From Megalonaias nervosa (taxonomy: Eukaryota > Mollusca > Bivalvia > Unionida > Unionidae), in NCBI GenBank assembly GCA_016617855.1, contig JAECUM010005024.1, positions 1 to 64,000 of the forward strand: a stretch of 64,000 bases of DNA, read 5' to 3'. The translations under genes were made by a program, and so were the position numbers. Under the pieces are notes generated by a model. That model was not told where the DNA came from, made no database searches, and saw only the letters and a list, made by a program, of their open reading frames with translations. Below, piece after piece: positions 44,047 to 57,555 of the stretch; positions within the stretch are counted from its first letter, which is position 1; each line of letters starts with the position of its first letter.

Positions 44047-47000
44047 ACTGTAACTCCCATTCTACACTTCTTACCAATATTGTAATGTGAATTCATTATG
44101 TTTTTGTTACAGAGAAGTTATACAGTCTTTCCTAAATGAAGGGACTTAAAGTATATTCATTTTTCTTTACAATAATGTGACGATAAATACGTTTAAGACA
44201 GTGCCAACGAATGGGCAGCACGTTATCTCCAAATGCCCCCACCCACCTGATGTGTTTTGTGAATCGAGATCACAGTGAATCCATGTTTGTCATTTACCTT
44301 TGTTGAACACGTTCATGCCCAATAAGAGTTAAACAAAGGACACTGATTGGCTGTTATTTTCATACCTATGACATTGGCCTTAATATAATGTGTATGACTT
44401 GACATTAGATTATATTCAAAAGAAACCTAAATATGACAACTCAGTACTTTTGGATCATCATGTTTTGTATTCACGCCAGTCATGCCAAACTGAACTCAGT
44501 AAAATTACTGTTATCTAACATTCTATATATGCATCACATGATCAGTTTGTGCAACTGGGCAGCACCTTGTTTAGGCATTGCATGCCCCACTCGTTCATTA
44601 TTTCCTTTTAATTCCTTTTGGTTTTCACAACCTAGTTAAGGGAATATGTAGTTAAGAAATGAATTTATTGCATTTGTTGACATTCATATACATAACGATA
44701 AACTATGATAGATAGGTATGTGTCTGTAACACTTTAAAATGAATTAATATCTCCATTCTTGCAGTTATAATTTCAATTTCGTATACTTGTTGTAATCAAA
44801 TGATATTAAATTAACCAAAGGTTATTATCTCTCGTTGTTCTTAAATGAGGAGTGTTTGTCATTATTTTGTTTTATAAACAGTCTGATGGACCATTTTCAG
44901 CATTTGCAGGTGAGTGGCACTTCATATAACATCTTAATCTTTTTGTGCTGAAATTTCAATCCATCTTTTGTTGTGGACCAGTATGCAATCAAATGATGTG
45001 TGAATGAAGGATACTTAAGATTCCGTGCCTCATTACTGTTTGGTGCTAAAGTTACGCAGCTTTTAGCAAAGAGGAACACGTTCTAAAGAATTCACCTCTA
45101 CATCAACAGTCGATACTGTTCTAAAAATTCTTTACAGTTCCAGGCAACCTGTTCTAAATACAAATTCATTGCCAGCGATAATCAAAACATAAGAACATGT
45201 TACTTTCATATGTTGTTTTTCCTTTTTTAATCTTAGACTAGTGAACAGATTTTTTCCCCACTTCCCCCAATCCAACGAAAGATGTTCATTTAACATTCTA
45301 TCATTTACAATCACCACCCTCCCATTCCAGGAAATATGTAGCACGCTTGTAAAAAGTAAATTTAGTTGAATGGAAATAACTCTATTTCAAATTTGTATAC
45401 TTTGACAATGAGGAATTTTATATATAAGTATTAAAACTGGGGGGGGGGGGGTCCATCAAAGAAATACATCATTTTTCATCAAATCAGCTCCGTAGTACAG
45501 TAGTTCTAATAGTAAAGGTACGGGTAACGGTTAACACGTGCAGAGACCATTTGGTATATGAAACAACTGTAATCTTAATATATCTTCCTTAGTTACCTAA
45601 TTAGATTAGAAAAAGTAATTCAATCAAGAATAAAGACATTTGATCATATTTGATATTAATTACAGTCATACTTACTTGAAAAAGACAATAAAAGGAGAGT
45701 GAACAATTTTTTTGTCATTTTATGGTGGAATATGCATTATTGACTTCCAGTAATAATGGTAAACTCACTTTTGTTTGGCTGAATGAAACCTTTTCGAATA
45801 AGAAAAAATGAACATTTTTTAATGTGGCAATTTTCAAGGAAGTAGTTTTACTCCAAAATTGTAACCAAACTACTGTAATCAATGGGGGATGTTTGGACCA
45901 CATTTCAATCTGTTCTCATACATGATTCACAGACGGTGAATCCTGCATTTATCAATCCTGCTCTACAAGAAGCAATATACAGTTCTTACTCATACAGTAA
46001 TAACATCAACCGTTGTTAATTGTTGGGTTGAAATATTGGTATTTCAGTATAATATCTAATTACCCAGTTGATATATTTCACTTATATTTAGGTCTCTATC
46101 CGCAGAAAGACACAAAGTGGTTTTTGGCTGTCCATTTATCGTCGGCTGTCACACCATTGCTTGTGAGTATGCTGTCTAAAACAACTATTAAGTCAGACAA
46201 AACCAGACTGGATATTTAAATATCCTGAGTTGGTTATATAATATTGAAATAACCCGATTTGACTTTCTTGCCTTTTTGGCGAGTTTTCATCCTTCACACA
46301 TTTGTAAACAGTTGGGATATGGAATTGTTTGACATAAACCTTTGAAGGAAGATTAGGCTAAAATCATTTCAGGTAGACATGGAATTTATTAGGTATATTT
46401 GTAATATATAGTTGATCCGATTAGAATCTGAAGCAATTATAACAATTAATTCCATTGCTTTAAACTATTCTTCGACTTTTTGACCAAAATATTGTTTGTA
46501 TTTACATTGTAAGCATGGTATCAACCCCCAAACAAGAAAAGAAATATTTAGCCAAACCAGATCACATCAGACATTTAGATATATTGAGTAGGTCCTAAGA
46601 TACATGTAGGTCCTGGTGTCTCTTTCCTTATGTTTTAATTTTACAAATCTATTTAGAATGAGACTTAGTTTTGTAAGAAAATCTTGCTGGCATGATTAAC
46701 CGGCAATCACATATGGTCGACAAATACAATGTAGTAAGCATGTTTTGGAATAATATGCAGATGACCTGAATAGGTTTTAAGGCCATTACAGCAATTGTTC
46801 CAATTTGTACACATTTAGTATATTCCAGTTTGTACACATTTAGTAACATTTTCATTTTTCTTAGTTCTTAAGCCAAAAACAGACAAATTTGGATAAATGC
46901 TACTGGATGCAGGCAAGGAATTCATGTTGACAAACATGTGTGGATGCCTTTTTTAGCTTTCATGTTATAATGGAATTTTTTATATACTATACGTCTATGT

Positions 47001-48050
47001 ACAAAATGTTTCCCTTCGACCTGCAAAATCGGGGATATGTATGCCACGCTACTAACAATTTTCCCTTTACTCCACCTTGCTGGATTTTTCTTCTTCTATG
47101 TATCACGTACCAGGATAACAGAAAGGTATTAAATGGTGGTGAGGATGTGGTCCTTTATGTCTTTCTTAAAGACATGCCTTGCCTTCAGTTTTACAAAAGT
47201 GTAAACGTACTAAACATTGAATGCTCTGCCCAATGAATGCATTCCAATCCCAAATTAAGGTGTGGTTCATTTAAAAATCTTGGTTTTACATATACCGTGA
47301 TTCCATATTGCTGTGCATCGTATCAAATTCTGTAGACAAACCGCTAAGGACTTTTTATATTATAAGTTATTCTTTCACTCACGCACTGCTGCATATTGCA
47401 GGATGCGTTATTGAAAGAAACTGGATACCACGATTACTGTAATAGGTAGCCATTTCTTCACAGAGCACCATTCTCTACAGACCTGTACTGAATTGTACAT
47501 TACCAATAATTGTTAATGGATATGTTGACGTATTTTTAAAGAAGTTTGAAAATGCAAATTCAGTGGAAAAGATGTAAGCCTCAGATAGGTTTGATCAAGA
47601 TAAAACCGTTCTATTTTTTTGTGTGCATCATTTAAATATATGAATCGCCACAAAGACACACAAACGCACCATACACACAACATATCTTTTCAGACGAAAT
47701 AAGCAACCCACATTTGCATCGACTTTGAGCGAAATTAAATGCCGATACAAGCTTTTTGACATCCAAGCCACTCAGAAAGGAAATGAACAGGGTCAGTATC
47801 TAGCACGTGCGACATGAAATCAGCTGGGATGAGAATTATCTGTGTATAAGTGTATATCATACGATCTGTATGTTATTTTAATACATAATGACTATGCTTT
47901 GTGCATCTGTGGTTCTATATCCAGTGTAGCTGTTCTAGTCCAGGAAGTAGAATATCTTCATAAACTTCTGATAAACTGTAATATTTGTTTTCATGGATAT
48001 GTTTATTTTTGTACATTGTTTACATTTTAAAATGTATGCATCCTTAAAGT
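44047..48050. other. Gene-poor AT-rich stretch
   Basis: No gene supported. Holds a G10 run near 45439-45450 and a 29-bp duplication (TTTGTACACATTTAGTA) near 46803-46845. Open stretches up to 98 codons (46940-47236) show no family signal. Confidence 0.5.
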
Positions 48051-48054
48051 GTAG

Positions 48055-48755
48055 TTAAAACTACTGCTGGTTTGACAAATTATTTTAACTGTGCTCTTGG
48101 AAAAAGACAAGGTTGGGTGCTAAGCCCCATTTTATTTAGTTTATGATCTGATCTAAGACTTAAGAAGCAAATGTTGCAAAGGCATACATATTACCCCAGA
48201 CCTTGAAGAACCAGTTGCTTTAATGATCTGGCAAATTGCTCTGATACAATTAGATTATTGCAACAACAAATATATATTATAGGAAGCATTTGTGATAGAA
48301 CTGTCATGGAGGTAAATCTCAACAGGACAAAAATAGCGTTAGTTAGGAATAAGGGATAGGTGAAGAAAACGGAAACATGGCATTTTGCCCAGATTATGAT
48401 ATTATTAGAAGACAATATCAAAAAACATGCATATTATGTACAACCAAGCCTTGAAAAAGTTGCCTCGCTTATGGCTCGCAGTGATGTAGTGACACTATAA
48501 TTTATCACACTACCTGTACATATCACTTGCTAGTAGAGAGGCTCTTTTATCTCCATCCGAATAAAATCATGTGAAAATGTTTCTGTTCGGAAATAAGTGA
48601 AGCAATAAGTGTACAACTAAATCAAGAAATTTATATCACCTGTATTAAAGAAAATGCGGCGTTCCAATTGTGTATATCATAAATAGAACTTTTTGTTATG
48701 GGTCCGAGGACTGTATTATTGAAATAAAAGTGATTTGATTGATTTGATTTGTACT
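48055..48755 (+). pseudogene. 5'-truncated LINE with RT end and TGATT tail
   Basis: The start reads CALGKRQGWVLSPILFSL (RT motif B), then DLANCSDTIRLLQQQIYII and MEVNLNRTKIALVRNKG in one or two frames, the usual region after the FADD motif in LINE ORF2. The 3' end is ATTGAAATAAAAGTGATTTG with TGATT units to 48752. The catalytic FADD itself is lost. Confidence 0.75.
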
Positions 48756-48759
48756 TTTA

Positions 48760-51700
48760 TATTTATTTCTCCCATATCGAGCTCATGCCACCAACCCACC
48801 CTAATCCAAGCAACCCCCCCCCCCCAGCAACATATACCGTTGGCTTCAGTCGGAAACAAAATGAGGATAAATTTGTAATTCATGCTTAGCACCTGTAATT
48901 AAGTGTGCATTTTACACAAAGTTCATACGAGTATATGACGTATCACAGGCTGGTAGTTTTATATATAAATTCTAAATAAAAATAATAATATAGAGTCACT
49001 TAAAGATGCAAGTGTAAAAATAAAGACAAATACTATACTAGTTGTTTGTTTGTTCCTTCGGCTATATACATGTACAGGAGAGTGCAAAAATACAACTGCA
49101 AGACACAACTGTAGTAGATTTTCTACAGTAATATTGCAAATCAAAAGTCAGTAGTGGTGCTTCAGGCATTTTTATTCATCAATAGCACACAAGGGAAGTA
49201 AAATATAGATTTCCTTCCATCTATTGAACAATCTTTTATTGCAACTATTTTTCATTTCGAACTTCGTATTCTCCTAACATATTTATTGTACGATATTTTG
49301 GCAGTTTGTCCTGCTTTCTGAGAGATTTATATTTCAAGGTATATAAAAATTTATTCAGTGAGAAAGTGCCTTCATCTGAGAGATTTATATTCCCATGTGT
49401 ATAAAATTTCATGCAGTGAGAGACGATCTTCAACTGAAATTTATATGTCAATGTATATTAACATTCTAATAGTAGTGTTCGTCTCTATCCAAATGAATGT
49501 GGTCAAATTGCTCTATAGTTTTCTAAATTTATTTACGTAGTTAATTGCATCTATATATAATACAGCCCAATGCTACATTCTAATCCAGTTTCCTGACATA
49601 TGCAAAAATATTTTTTTAAAAAAAATAAACCCAACAAAATGCATTGTCTTCATTTGGTCTAAACATTGCTGTTAATATTAAAAAAATCAAGTATCTCATA
49701 GATCCTTTATGTTTCTCAGTATCTCATATCTCAACGTGTTCTAAAACAATGGCTACTATCCGACTGCAACTTGAATAAGAGTACAAGTTTGCATCAAAGT
49801 CCCATTCAAGAATGTATTAACGTTATAAATTGTTTTTCATGTAGAAAATCTATTAGAAAGTTTATATCCTACCTGTCTCCTAGAATTGGGAACTGTCCTT
49901 TTCATCTTGTCGGTAAACAAAATTATTCGACAATTAAGGCTTATAGAAACTAAATTACTCATGTATAGGAGAGTGAAATACAACATTTACAGAGAGAATT
50001 CTTAACGCCATGGCTAATTTGTAATTTTCAAAAGGCTCTTATTATATAACCAAACCGATTCCATTAAGAAACACCTAATATAGAATGCAAAACCAGCCCA
50101 ATCTTCATAATCATACACTGTGAGTCGCTTTGAATATCCATAGCCTAAAAACATTATCTTGGCAATAAGATCACATTTCTTGAAAGAATCTTTGTTGTAA
50201 TATCAATAACCGTAATGTATTTTTAGTATCCTTTTGCTACTCGACAAAAATACTGATACAGAACAAGATAAATTAAAAAAGTCGGTACCATATTTAGAAA
50301 AAAGGAAATTTACTGGCACCTTGTGACCCTACTAGTCGTTTGAGAAACAATATATATGTGGCACCTGATTGATATCGAAAACCTCTTCTTCATTTGCTTT
50401 ATATCATTGTAGGATGCATTACGAGAATGATCAACCTTGAGAAGACTTATAGGTTACTACATTTGTATGGGAAAATATGAACGAGGTTTTCGGATGAATA
50501 TACTACACGATCTTGGGAGTGCAGTATATCCATCCGACAAAACGAGTTCATATTTTCCCATACAAATGCAGTAAACTTTTTATTATATGTTCATTTTCTT
50601 ATTCTACCCAACGCTTAATTATATAAACAAAAATACACTACAAGAAACAAAGTTACTGAATGTAAACCGTATTACAAACTAAATACACAAGCGTAGAGTC
50701 ATCATTACACAACAACATTACTAATGAGCACGTAACTCCGCCCAGATAAATTTGAACTTCGTCGTGCGATAGACATGAGTTTCGAAAGAAAATGGCGTTT
50801 TGGTCTATTTCAGATTGAAATTTGAAGACATATTGTGAGTGAATGCGCATTGCAACAACTTTTCCATCTGATCTGGAATGAATAGATTTTGGTATTTTTG
50901 TCGATTCTACGAAATTTCGTGATTATGGACTGGATTTATTTACATGAAGTACATAGGGTTTCAGCAGCGTCTGTGCCAGTTCTACATGAAATATACATCG
51001 GATTGAAGCAGCGAGGGAGAAGTGTGTTAACATCTGCAAGTGTGTTTCTCCTCTGTCATTGAATGTTTGAAATCATAATGTGGGAAAATCATGAAGTCTT
51101 TCATTTGCAATTATCGAAAAGACGCTATGGAATTTAATGTTTATTTCATTTTGAGTGAGGTAAGGAGGATGTAATTGCACTTGGAATATAGTCGAAATTA
51201 CAGTACAATTTCGATATGTATAATCAAGCTTGAGCACCCATGACATGGCTCATGTAATTCGGATTTGCCGAACTAAGAAAGTACATTTTGAGGAAATTCA
51301 GGATGTAAAACTGTAAGTATATTTTTTGCCATTCTTATTACCAGCTAAAGAAGACAGTTTATGCCTTGTCACTTGCATGTTATTTGTAAGGACCCTGTCT
51401 GGCGTCTATAGCTAGCCTAAATCTGAAACAATGTATCGAAAAAGTTAACGCGGAATGTGTCAAAGCAGCTGGTATGTGGCAGTCCACGAAACAGCTGTTT
51501 TAGTTCATTCAGAAACAAATTGTTTGTTTACAATAGAAAGTAGTTCCTTTATTCACGTGAATGCAATGTGAATATCGTACGATATTGCACGATTCTGACA
51601 ATGCAAAGTTAACGGAGAAAAAAATGAGCATATAATAATTTTGCATACATTTCAATCTGAAGAGATCCTCGAAAATGGGTATCAAACTCAGGGAACATCA

Positions 51701-51930
51701 CTTTCTGTCGTAGTATATGTGTCTGTTTGTTTGCTATTCAGCAATAGACTATAGCAGCAAAGAACTATTATGTTTCACAGAAAAAGTAAAATCTTCTTCG
51801 TCAGCTGAATCTATTATAATTCTATTTTGGGTGCATAAACTTCTCCTGCTATGAACTGCCATTGATTTCTCTGGTCAAGTGGATAATATTCGTATGCTTT
51901 GTTTTAATATAGGTATCCACAAAAATATCA
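48760..51930. other. Gene-poor stretch with local repeats
   Basis: No gene supported. Three diverged ~58-bp tandem units (GAGAGATTTATATT core) lie at about 49319-49480, and a long hairpin at 50452-50576 is listed separately. Confidence 0.5.
50452..50576. repeat. Long inverted repeat (hairpin)
   Basis: Arms of about 56 bases, 50452-50507 and 50519-50576, pair almost throughout (TTTGTATGGGAAAATATGAA pairs exactly), separated by a loop of about 11 bases. It could extrude as a cruciform or be the fold-back core of a MITE. Confidence 0.85.
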
Positions 51931-51934
51931 AGTA

Positions 51935-52550
51935 TTCAAGTATTTGGGGGCAATTGTAACAGATGAAGGATCGAAGCCTGAAGTACACTACAGGATTGCA
52001 CATACATCAGCAGCGCTGACAAAACTCAAGCCCATCTGGAACGACAAGAACATCGCACTCAGTTCAAAAGTCAGACTGATGCACTCACTGGTGATCTCCA
52101 TATTTCTCTACGCCTGTGAATCATGGACCATAACAGCTGACTTAGAGAAATGGATACAAGCCACAGAGATGAGATGCTTTCGAAAGATCCTCTGCGTCTC
52201 ATACAAAGACCGTGTCACCAATGAAGAAATACGGCAAAGTATCAGAGAAGCCATTGGGCCTCACGAAGACCTCCTGACCACAGTGAAAAAACGTAAACTG
52301 CAGTGGTATGGGCATGTCTCACGATCATCAAGAGTTGCCAAGACAATCCTGCAAGACACTGTACAAGGAAGAAGAAAGAGAGGCAGAGAGATAAAGAGGT
52401 GGGAAGACAACATTTGAGAGTGGACAGACTTGACACTGAGCGACTCACTGAGAAAGACGGAAAATCGAGATGAATGGAAGAAACTGGTTGTTCGGTCTTG
52501 TGCGGTATCCCAACGGTCTACTAGACTACGGGACTGATGATGATGATGAT
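51935..52550 (+). mobile_element. 5'-truncated LINE, same family as 56706-60045
   Basis: From TTCAAGTATTTGGGGGCAAT onward it aligns with 59449-60045, encodes the C-terminal part of the LINE ORF (KYLGAIVTDEGSKPE, then LYACESWTITADLEKWIQAT, then KLQWYGHVSRSS), and ends with a (GAT)n tail. A single TGA replaces an expected CGA near 52416; the frame resumes to a TGA near 52537. The flanking ATCCA on both sides may be part of an imperfect target-site duplication. Confidence 0.9.
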
Positions 52551-52559
52551 CCAAATATA

Positions 52560-53760
52560 TGGACCTTTTTAACCTCACTTGTGTATTTTATTTGTTATTA
52601 TATTTTATACTAGGCCGGTGATTGCGGCATTAAATTTGTGCATAAAAACTGTCCCCTCTCCCCTAAGCACTCGTGAAAGATCTTCATTAAAATGTAGCCA
52701 TGACACTGATACCTTATTAAAATTGAAGTAACGCAACAAAAATGGAATAGAAGCTGAATATGGTTTGAGGCCGTAATAAACAGCTACATTCCAACTACAG
52801 TATACTTTGCTTTAAAGGAAATCACTATCTTATGGACACTTGTCCATAAAGGACTCTTCCAAAACTGCCATCTCAAGATCTTCCATATTGGTCATCTGTA
52901 TGAGGAAAACCTCTAACGCGAAAACTGTTCTATATACACAGGACAAGCTCTAAGCAGGAAACTGTTCTACATATACAAAACAAGCCTTGGACAAGATCCA
53001 AAACCTGCAATGGAGAAATTTGTTAAAGTTTGTTTTAAAAAGTGAATGTACTATGGTGTGTTGATTAAAGATGAATTCAACAAAGGGAATGGAATTTGTT
53101 TCTTATTCCATGTATTGCAAAATTTATAGATTTTAAATAGAAGTAAGCTTACTGACTGACAATTGATGCAACTGACAAATATGTCACTGAAATTTCTCAA
53201 ACAAAAGCGAAATTACTGAAACAAAAATTTATAAATGAATGCATACCATAATGTATCTATGTTTAATCATAACTAGAACAATATTCCTCTGTTAGACAGC
53301 CATGGCAAAATAAAGTAAGCCACAAAATTGATATAGTCCAGAGGTATGCAGCCGGATTGATACTTAATGATTACAGTTATAAAGGCAGTGTTTCAAATGT
53401 TTCAAACACCCGACTTTTCAACGCTTTAACAATGAATGATATGTTCATTTTGGATTAGCTTGTATAAAACCCAGTTTCCATTAAGCATCGTCACTTCACA
53501 TATTCATGTAAGTATTGGTCTGATGTACATTGTTTCTTTAACAAATCTCACGAAAACACATTCTTCCCCAGGAATACATGATTACTATAGCAGTCATTCC
53601 ACTGGCATAAATTATGCTTTATCCTAGAATCCTTCAAGGCTGGAATGTTAACCGTTAGCTCTTAAAAGTATCCAGATCTATTTTGTTGTTTTATCTGCAT
53701 ATACACATTCTCATCAAATTCTTTTAATTAGTCTTCAGATTTGTATCCCCCTAAAATCTT
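52560..53760. other. Gene-free stretch
   Basis: No coding or repeat signal identified beyond AT-rich DNA. Confidence 0.4.
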
Positions 53761-53764
53761 AATT

Positions 53765-54030
53765 AGTGTAGGTTTGGTTTGGTTTAGTAGGAGGGTATAA
53801 TGCCAGGTTTCAGCACATAATAAGCTATACATGACAGTCAGTATATTTGGTAGAAGAACCCGGGAAAATCACTGGAAGAACCATTGACCCATGGGAAGCT
53901 ATTGGCAAGTTTTCTCACATATCCATGTTGGTCGGGCTGAGACTAACGCTCACATGGATTTATGTGAGATGTGTGAGTGAGCTATAAAGGGGAGCGCCTT
54001 AGACTACTCGATCATCTTGGGCTTCCATTA
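53765..54030 (-). mobile_element. SINE family B, copy 2
   Basis: The minus strand starts with AAGATGATCGAGTAGTCTAA (A-box-like), and the body is shared with 23225-23501 (CACATAATAAGCTATACATG; TTGGCAAG). Ends in TTGGTTTGGTTTAG repeats on the plus strand. Confidence 0.75.
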
Positions 54031-54034
54031 GAGA

Positions 54035-55020
54035 AGAAAGGGATTAATGGAAGATGAAGATTACAAATGACAGATGATGCTTGATAGTCAAAATGCCATT
54101 ATTATAACTGAAATTGAGCACGAGTGATAAATGTGCTGGCAGAACACAAATGCCAGCCAAATTAAATTACCAAATTTTGGCAGGATGGTTATACTTGCCA
54201 ATATGCATGCAATACAAGCACAAATTTGCATGACTCTGTAACCAATAGATGCCCCAGAAACTGACTTTCAGGCAAACGTCGCCAGATTACTGAGGTAAGA
54301 GATATATAGATACCACTGACATACTTCTGGTGGGATCATGCAGTAAAACCTGTCTTCAGAGACCACCCCTTCTGCCAACAAATGCAGTCTCTAGATAAAT
54401 GGTCTCTCTTAACCGGTTTGTTCAAGATAATCAGTTTTCAAATTCGTAATACGACAGGGTTCGACAAAGGAAATATACCGACTATTACTGTACATCTATG
54501 TTTTCTTTATTCGTAGTCCTTGTTAAAATATTGCATTAATTTCATCTTAGTTAAATAATGCAATAAATATGTACATCTATAATAAAATATTCGAATTCAA
54601 ATTTGAAGACCAGGTGTACATGCCTAAAATGGACTTGTTGGTTGCTATGTATGTGATTGATACCGCTTGCTTACATAGGATGTTCTGAAACTAAACAAAC
54701 CCAGTCGGAAAATCAGCGTAATTTTATCAAGATGTATTTCGAATAATAATGCCGATAATGATATAATAATTTATGTTTTCGAGACAAAGCGGCGACACCG
54801 AATCATCAATGTTATTTTTCTTATTTTATCATTAACACAAATAATGGACGAAAATATTCGAATGCAAGGAAAGTTAAAAAGAAAATCTTTAAATTTCATG
54901 TTTATTTTTATCTATCTTCTACTTGTAATTTTTAAACCAATCATCACAATAGGATTTAATATTAATATATAAACGAGCTACGTGAACGTTAACTGCATTT
55001 TTTATATGGTGATAACAATT
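54035..55020. other. Gene-free stretch
   Basis: Nothing recognised. AT-rich. Confidence 0.4.
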
Positions 55021-55022
55021 GT

Positions 55023-55184
<162 letters not shown>

Positions 55185-55189
55185 TTCAA

Positions 55190-56690
55190 ATGTTTACTCT
55201 GTCATCGTGTTTGATGTTGCTCAAAATAGAAGAAAACAGTTTAAATCTTCAGAAATATTTTACACTCAAAATTTCAGAAGATTTTCTCTAGGGAATGTGC
55301 TGCAGTTTTAATAACGTTTTAAATGTGTACATCTAACCTACTTAGAACTCAACTGTTGCTGTTTTAATTGTTTTAGATGAAACCAGTAATAAATGTACCA
55401 AACGTTCCTCGCGCAACTTCTTCTCTCGCATAATTTGTGTATGGTATCTCCTATCAAATCAAGGACGGGCACAAAGATAGGACGTCGACGATATCATCGT
55501 CTTTTTTGCAGTTTAGTACATTAGTACAGTTTATTCTAGTGTACATTATTTCATTCATGAGTAGTCATAGGGTTTTTTTCTGAGGATCATGCGGATCATT
55601 AGTATCAGCTAAATTTAAAACCCCTATTATACTTGAAAAATAATGAATAATAAATATAAATTAAAACAAGTATGATACCCTGCTCAATATATCTGCACTA
55701 CATGCAAGGGGCAACAAAGAAAAACAGGCGAAATAGAGTTTAACAGAAACGGAAACAGTTTTATAATTAAACAGTATTAGTTATATCAGTAACAATATCT
55801 GGTTATGTAGATAACATCCACTGTAGGCATGCCCTCAGTTAAAGGTGAATCTCATATATTAAGATCCACAACACTTTTGTCCACTTAGACTCATTGTGAA
55901 CTTGGTTTACACTGAAAGAAGTTCAGTTCTTATAGTGAAGGATTCTATGTATAGTTGGCGATATACTGTGGCATGACATTTACCTAATTCTATGTATTTG
56001 CGTGTATTTGATTATAATATGATTTTGTTGCCCAAGGATATGGAATGTAACTCAAAAACCATTGAAGGTAGTTTAATTAAAATTATGCTTACATCACAAC
56101 TTCTAAATGTGTAATTTATTTCTTAGTATTTCTATCAAAGTTATGATCATAAATCAATATTCTCTGTTTTTTTTTCTGTCAGGGCTCTAGCTCTCAAATC
56201 TTCAAGAATAGTGAGATGAAACTATGTTTATTCATTAATCGTGACCAAAGATCATTTCATATAAAACACCTTCGTGGTCCACTTTCAAAGGCCAGTGTCA
56301 ATGTTTATGTTGTGGCTGTAGTTCAGAACCTGTTTAAGTAGTGAAAATAAAAGTATTTTGGATAGTGCGTATTGTACCGCTATCAGGATTCTATCTGCAA
56401 CGTTAAGGACACAGTCATCTCAGGGCTACCTTTGATGTAATGGCTGTTACTTCAAGCAATTAAAAGTAGAATTTGCAAACATTGTACATTTTTATGTCTT
56501 GACCTTTTGTGACCTTCATGGTCTTTGTCATAAAATATGGGTCACATGCCAATATGAATTTTCTTGTCGAGTCTTGGACTAAAAACCCATATTTAGAGAG
56601 ATGAAACTGAACATACTCATATCCATGATATTATAACAGTGTTTTATATCCACTTTAATGGTTATGTTGAAACTTTAAGCTATTTAGGTT
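55190..56690. other. Gene-free stretch
   Basis: No gene or element recognised; immediately left of the LINE insertion. Confidence 0.4.
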
Positions 56691-56694
56691 TTGT

Positions 56695-56705
56695 ATCCAG
56701 GTTGT
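56695..56705. repeat. Left target-site duplication of the LINE
   Basis: ATCCAGGTTGT, identical to 60046-60056. It directly abuts the inverted 5' segment. Confidence 0.9.
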
Positions 56706-57555
56706 CCAATCGCTTTGCACAACCAGAATGTCTTTCTTCGGTGTTTTATCCACAACTTCTTGTAGCTGGTTATAGAAGTCTTCCACATCTGCGTCATCAT
56801 AGTCTGATGTTGGGGCGTATGCCTGTATGATGGTGATGTTGAATGGAGTTGCCCTGAGGTGGATGGTGATGAGCCGGCTGGAGACTGGCCGACAGCCCAT
56901 GACAGTACTCACGCTCTCCTTGTGGACAAGGAACCTAACTCCCTGCTCATGTTTGTCCCCTCTACCACTGAAGTACAGTTTGTGGCCTTCCAAAGTAGTT
57001 GTTTCTCCAATATTCTTCCATCTTACCTCACAGAGTCCTAGGATGTTCCAGCGGTATCTGTTCATTGCATATGTAAGCTCCTCTAGCTTTCCTGCTGCTC
57101 TCAGTGTTCTTACATCCCAGGTGCCAATGCTGATGTTGTTCCTGACACGAATCTTGCTGCTCTGAGCACCAGTCGCATACTTTTCACCTCCGCCCTGGTG
57201 CATGATGGAAGGCGCGGCCCTTGTTGACCCGGGCGACGACCGAGCCGGTATGGGATGAGTAGTGATTGTCATTTTTCATTTGGTGTGTCTAGGGCAGCTG
57301 ACACCTGGCGGAGCCTAACCCTCTCCAGGCCTGACCGCAGCCGATTTCCTCCAACTAGGTGGCTCGCCTTGGTCACGAACATGTAGCTGTTGAGCTGTTG
57401 GCAGCCCTTCCGCTTGGCCGTTGACTTCGTCTCGGAAGTTCTTCCGCCCAGTGATGCCATGTTAACATCACACTATTTATCCATAGCTGGAAGACTCGTG
57501 GGGGGCGGGAGCGTCTACCTTCCCGTGCAAGTCTGGAGGACTTGCCCACTGTCCA
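56706..57555 (-). pseudogene. LINE inverted 5' segment: 5' region and endonuclease N-terminus
   Basis: The minus strand from 57555 holds a GC-richer 5' region, a start near 57460 (MASLGGRTSETKSTAKRKGC) and, after a TGA, the endonuclease opening near 57140. It reads ISIGTWDVRTLRAAGKLEEL, then LGLCEVRW, then IIQAYAPTSDYDD. It breaks off at DILVVQSDW at 56706. The next residues of the domain continue on the plus strand from 57556. Confidence 0.9.

Noticed and set aside
46940..47236. Plus-strand 98-codon frame
   Set aside because: No domain, no splice context, hydrophobic AT-driven composition.
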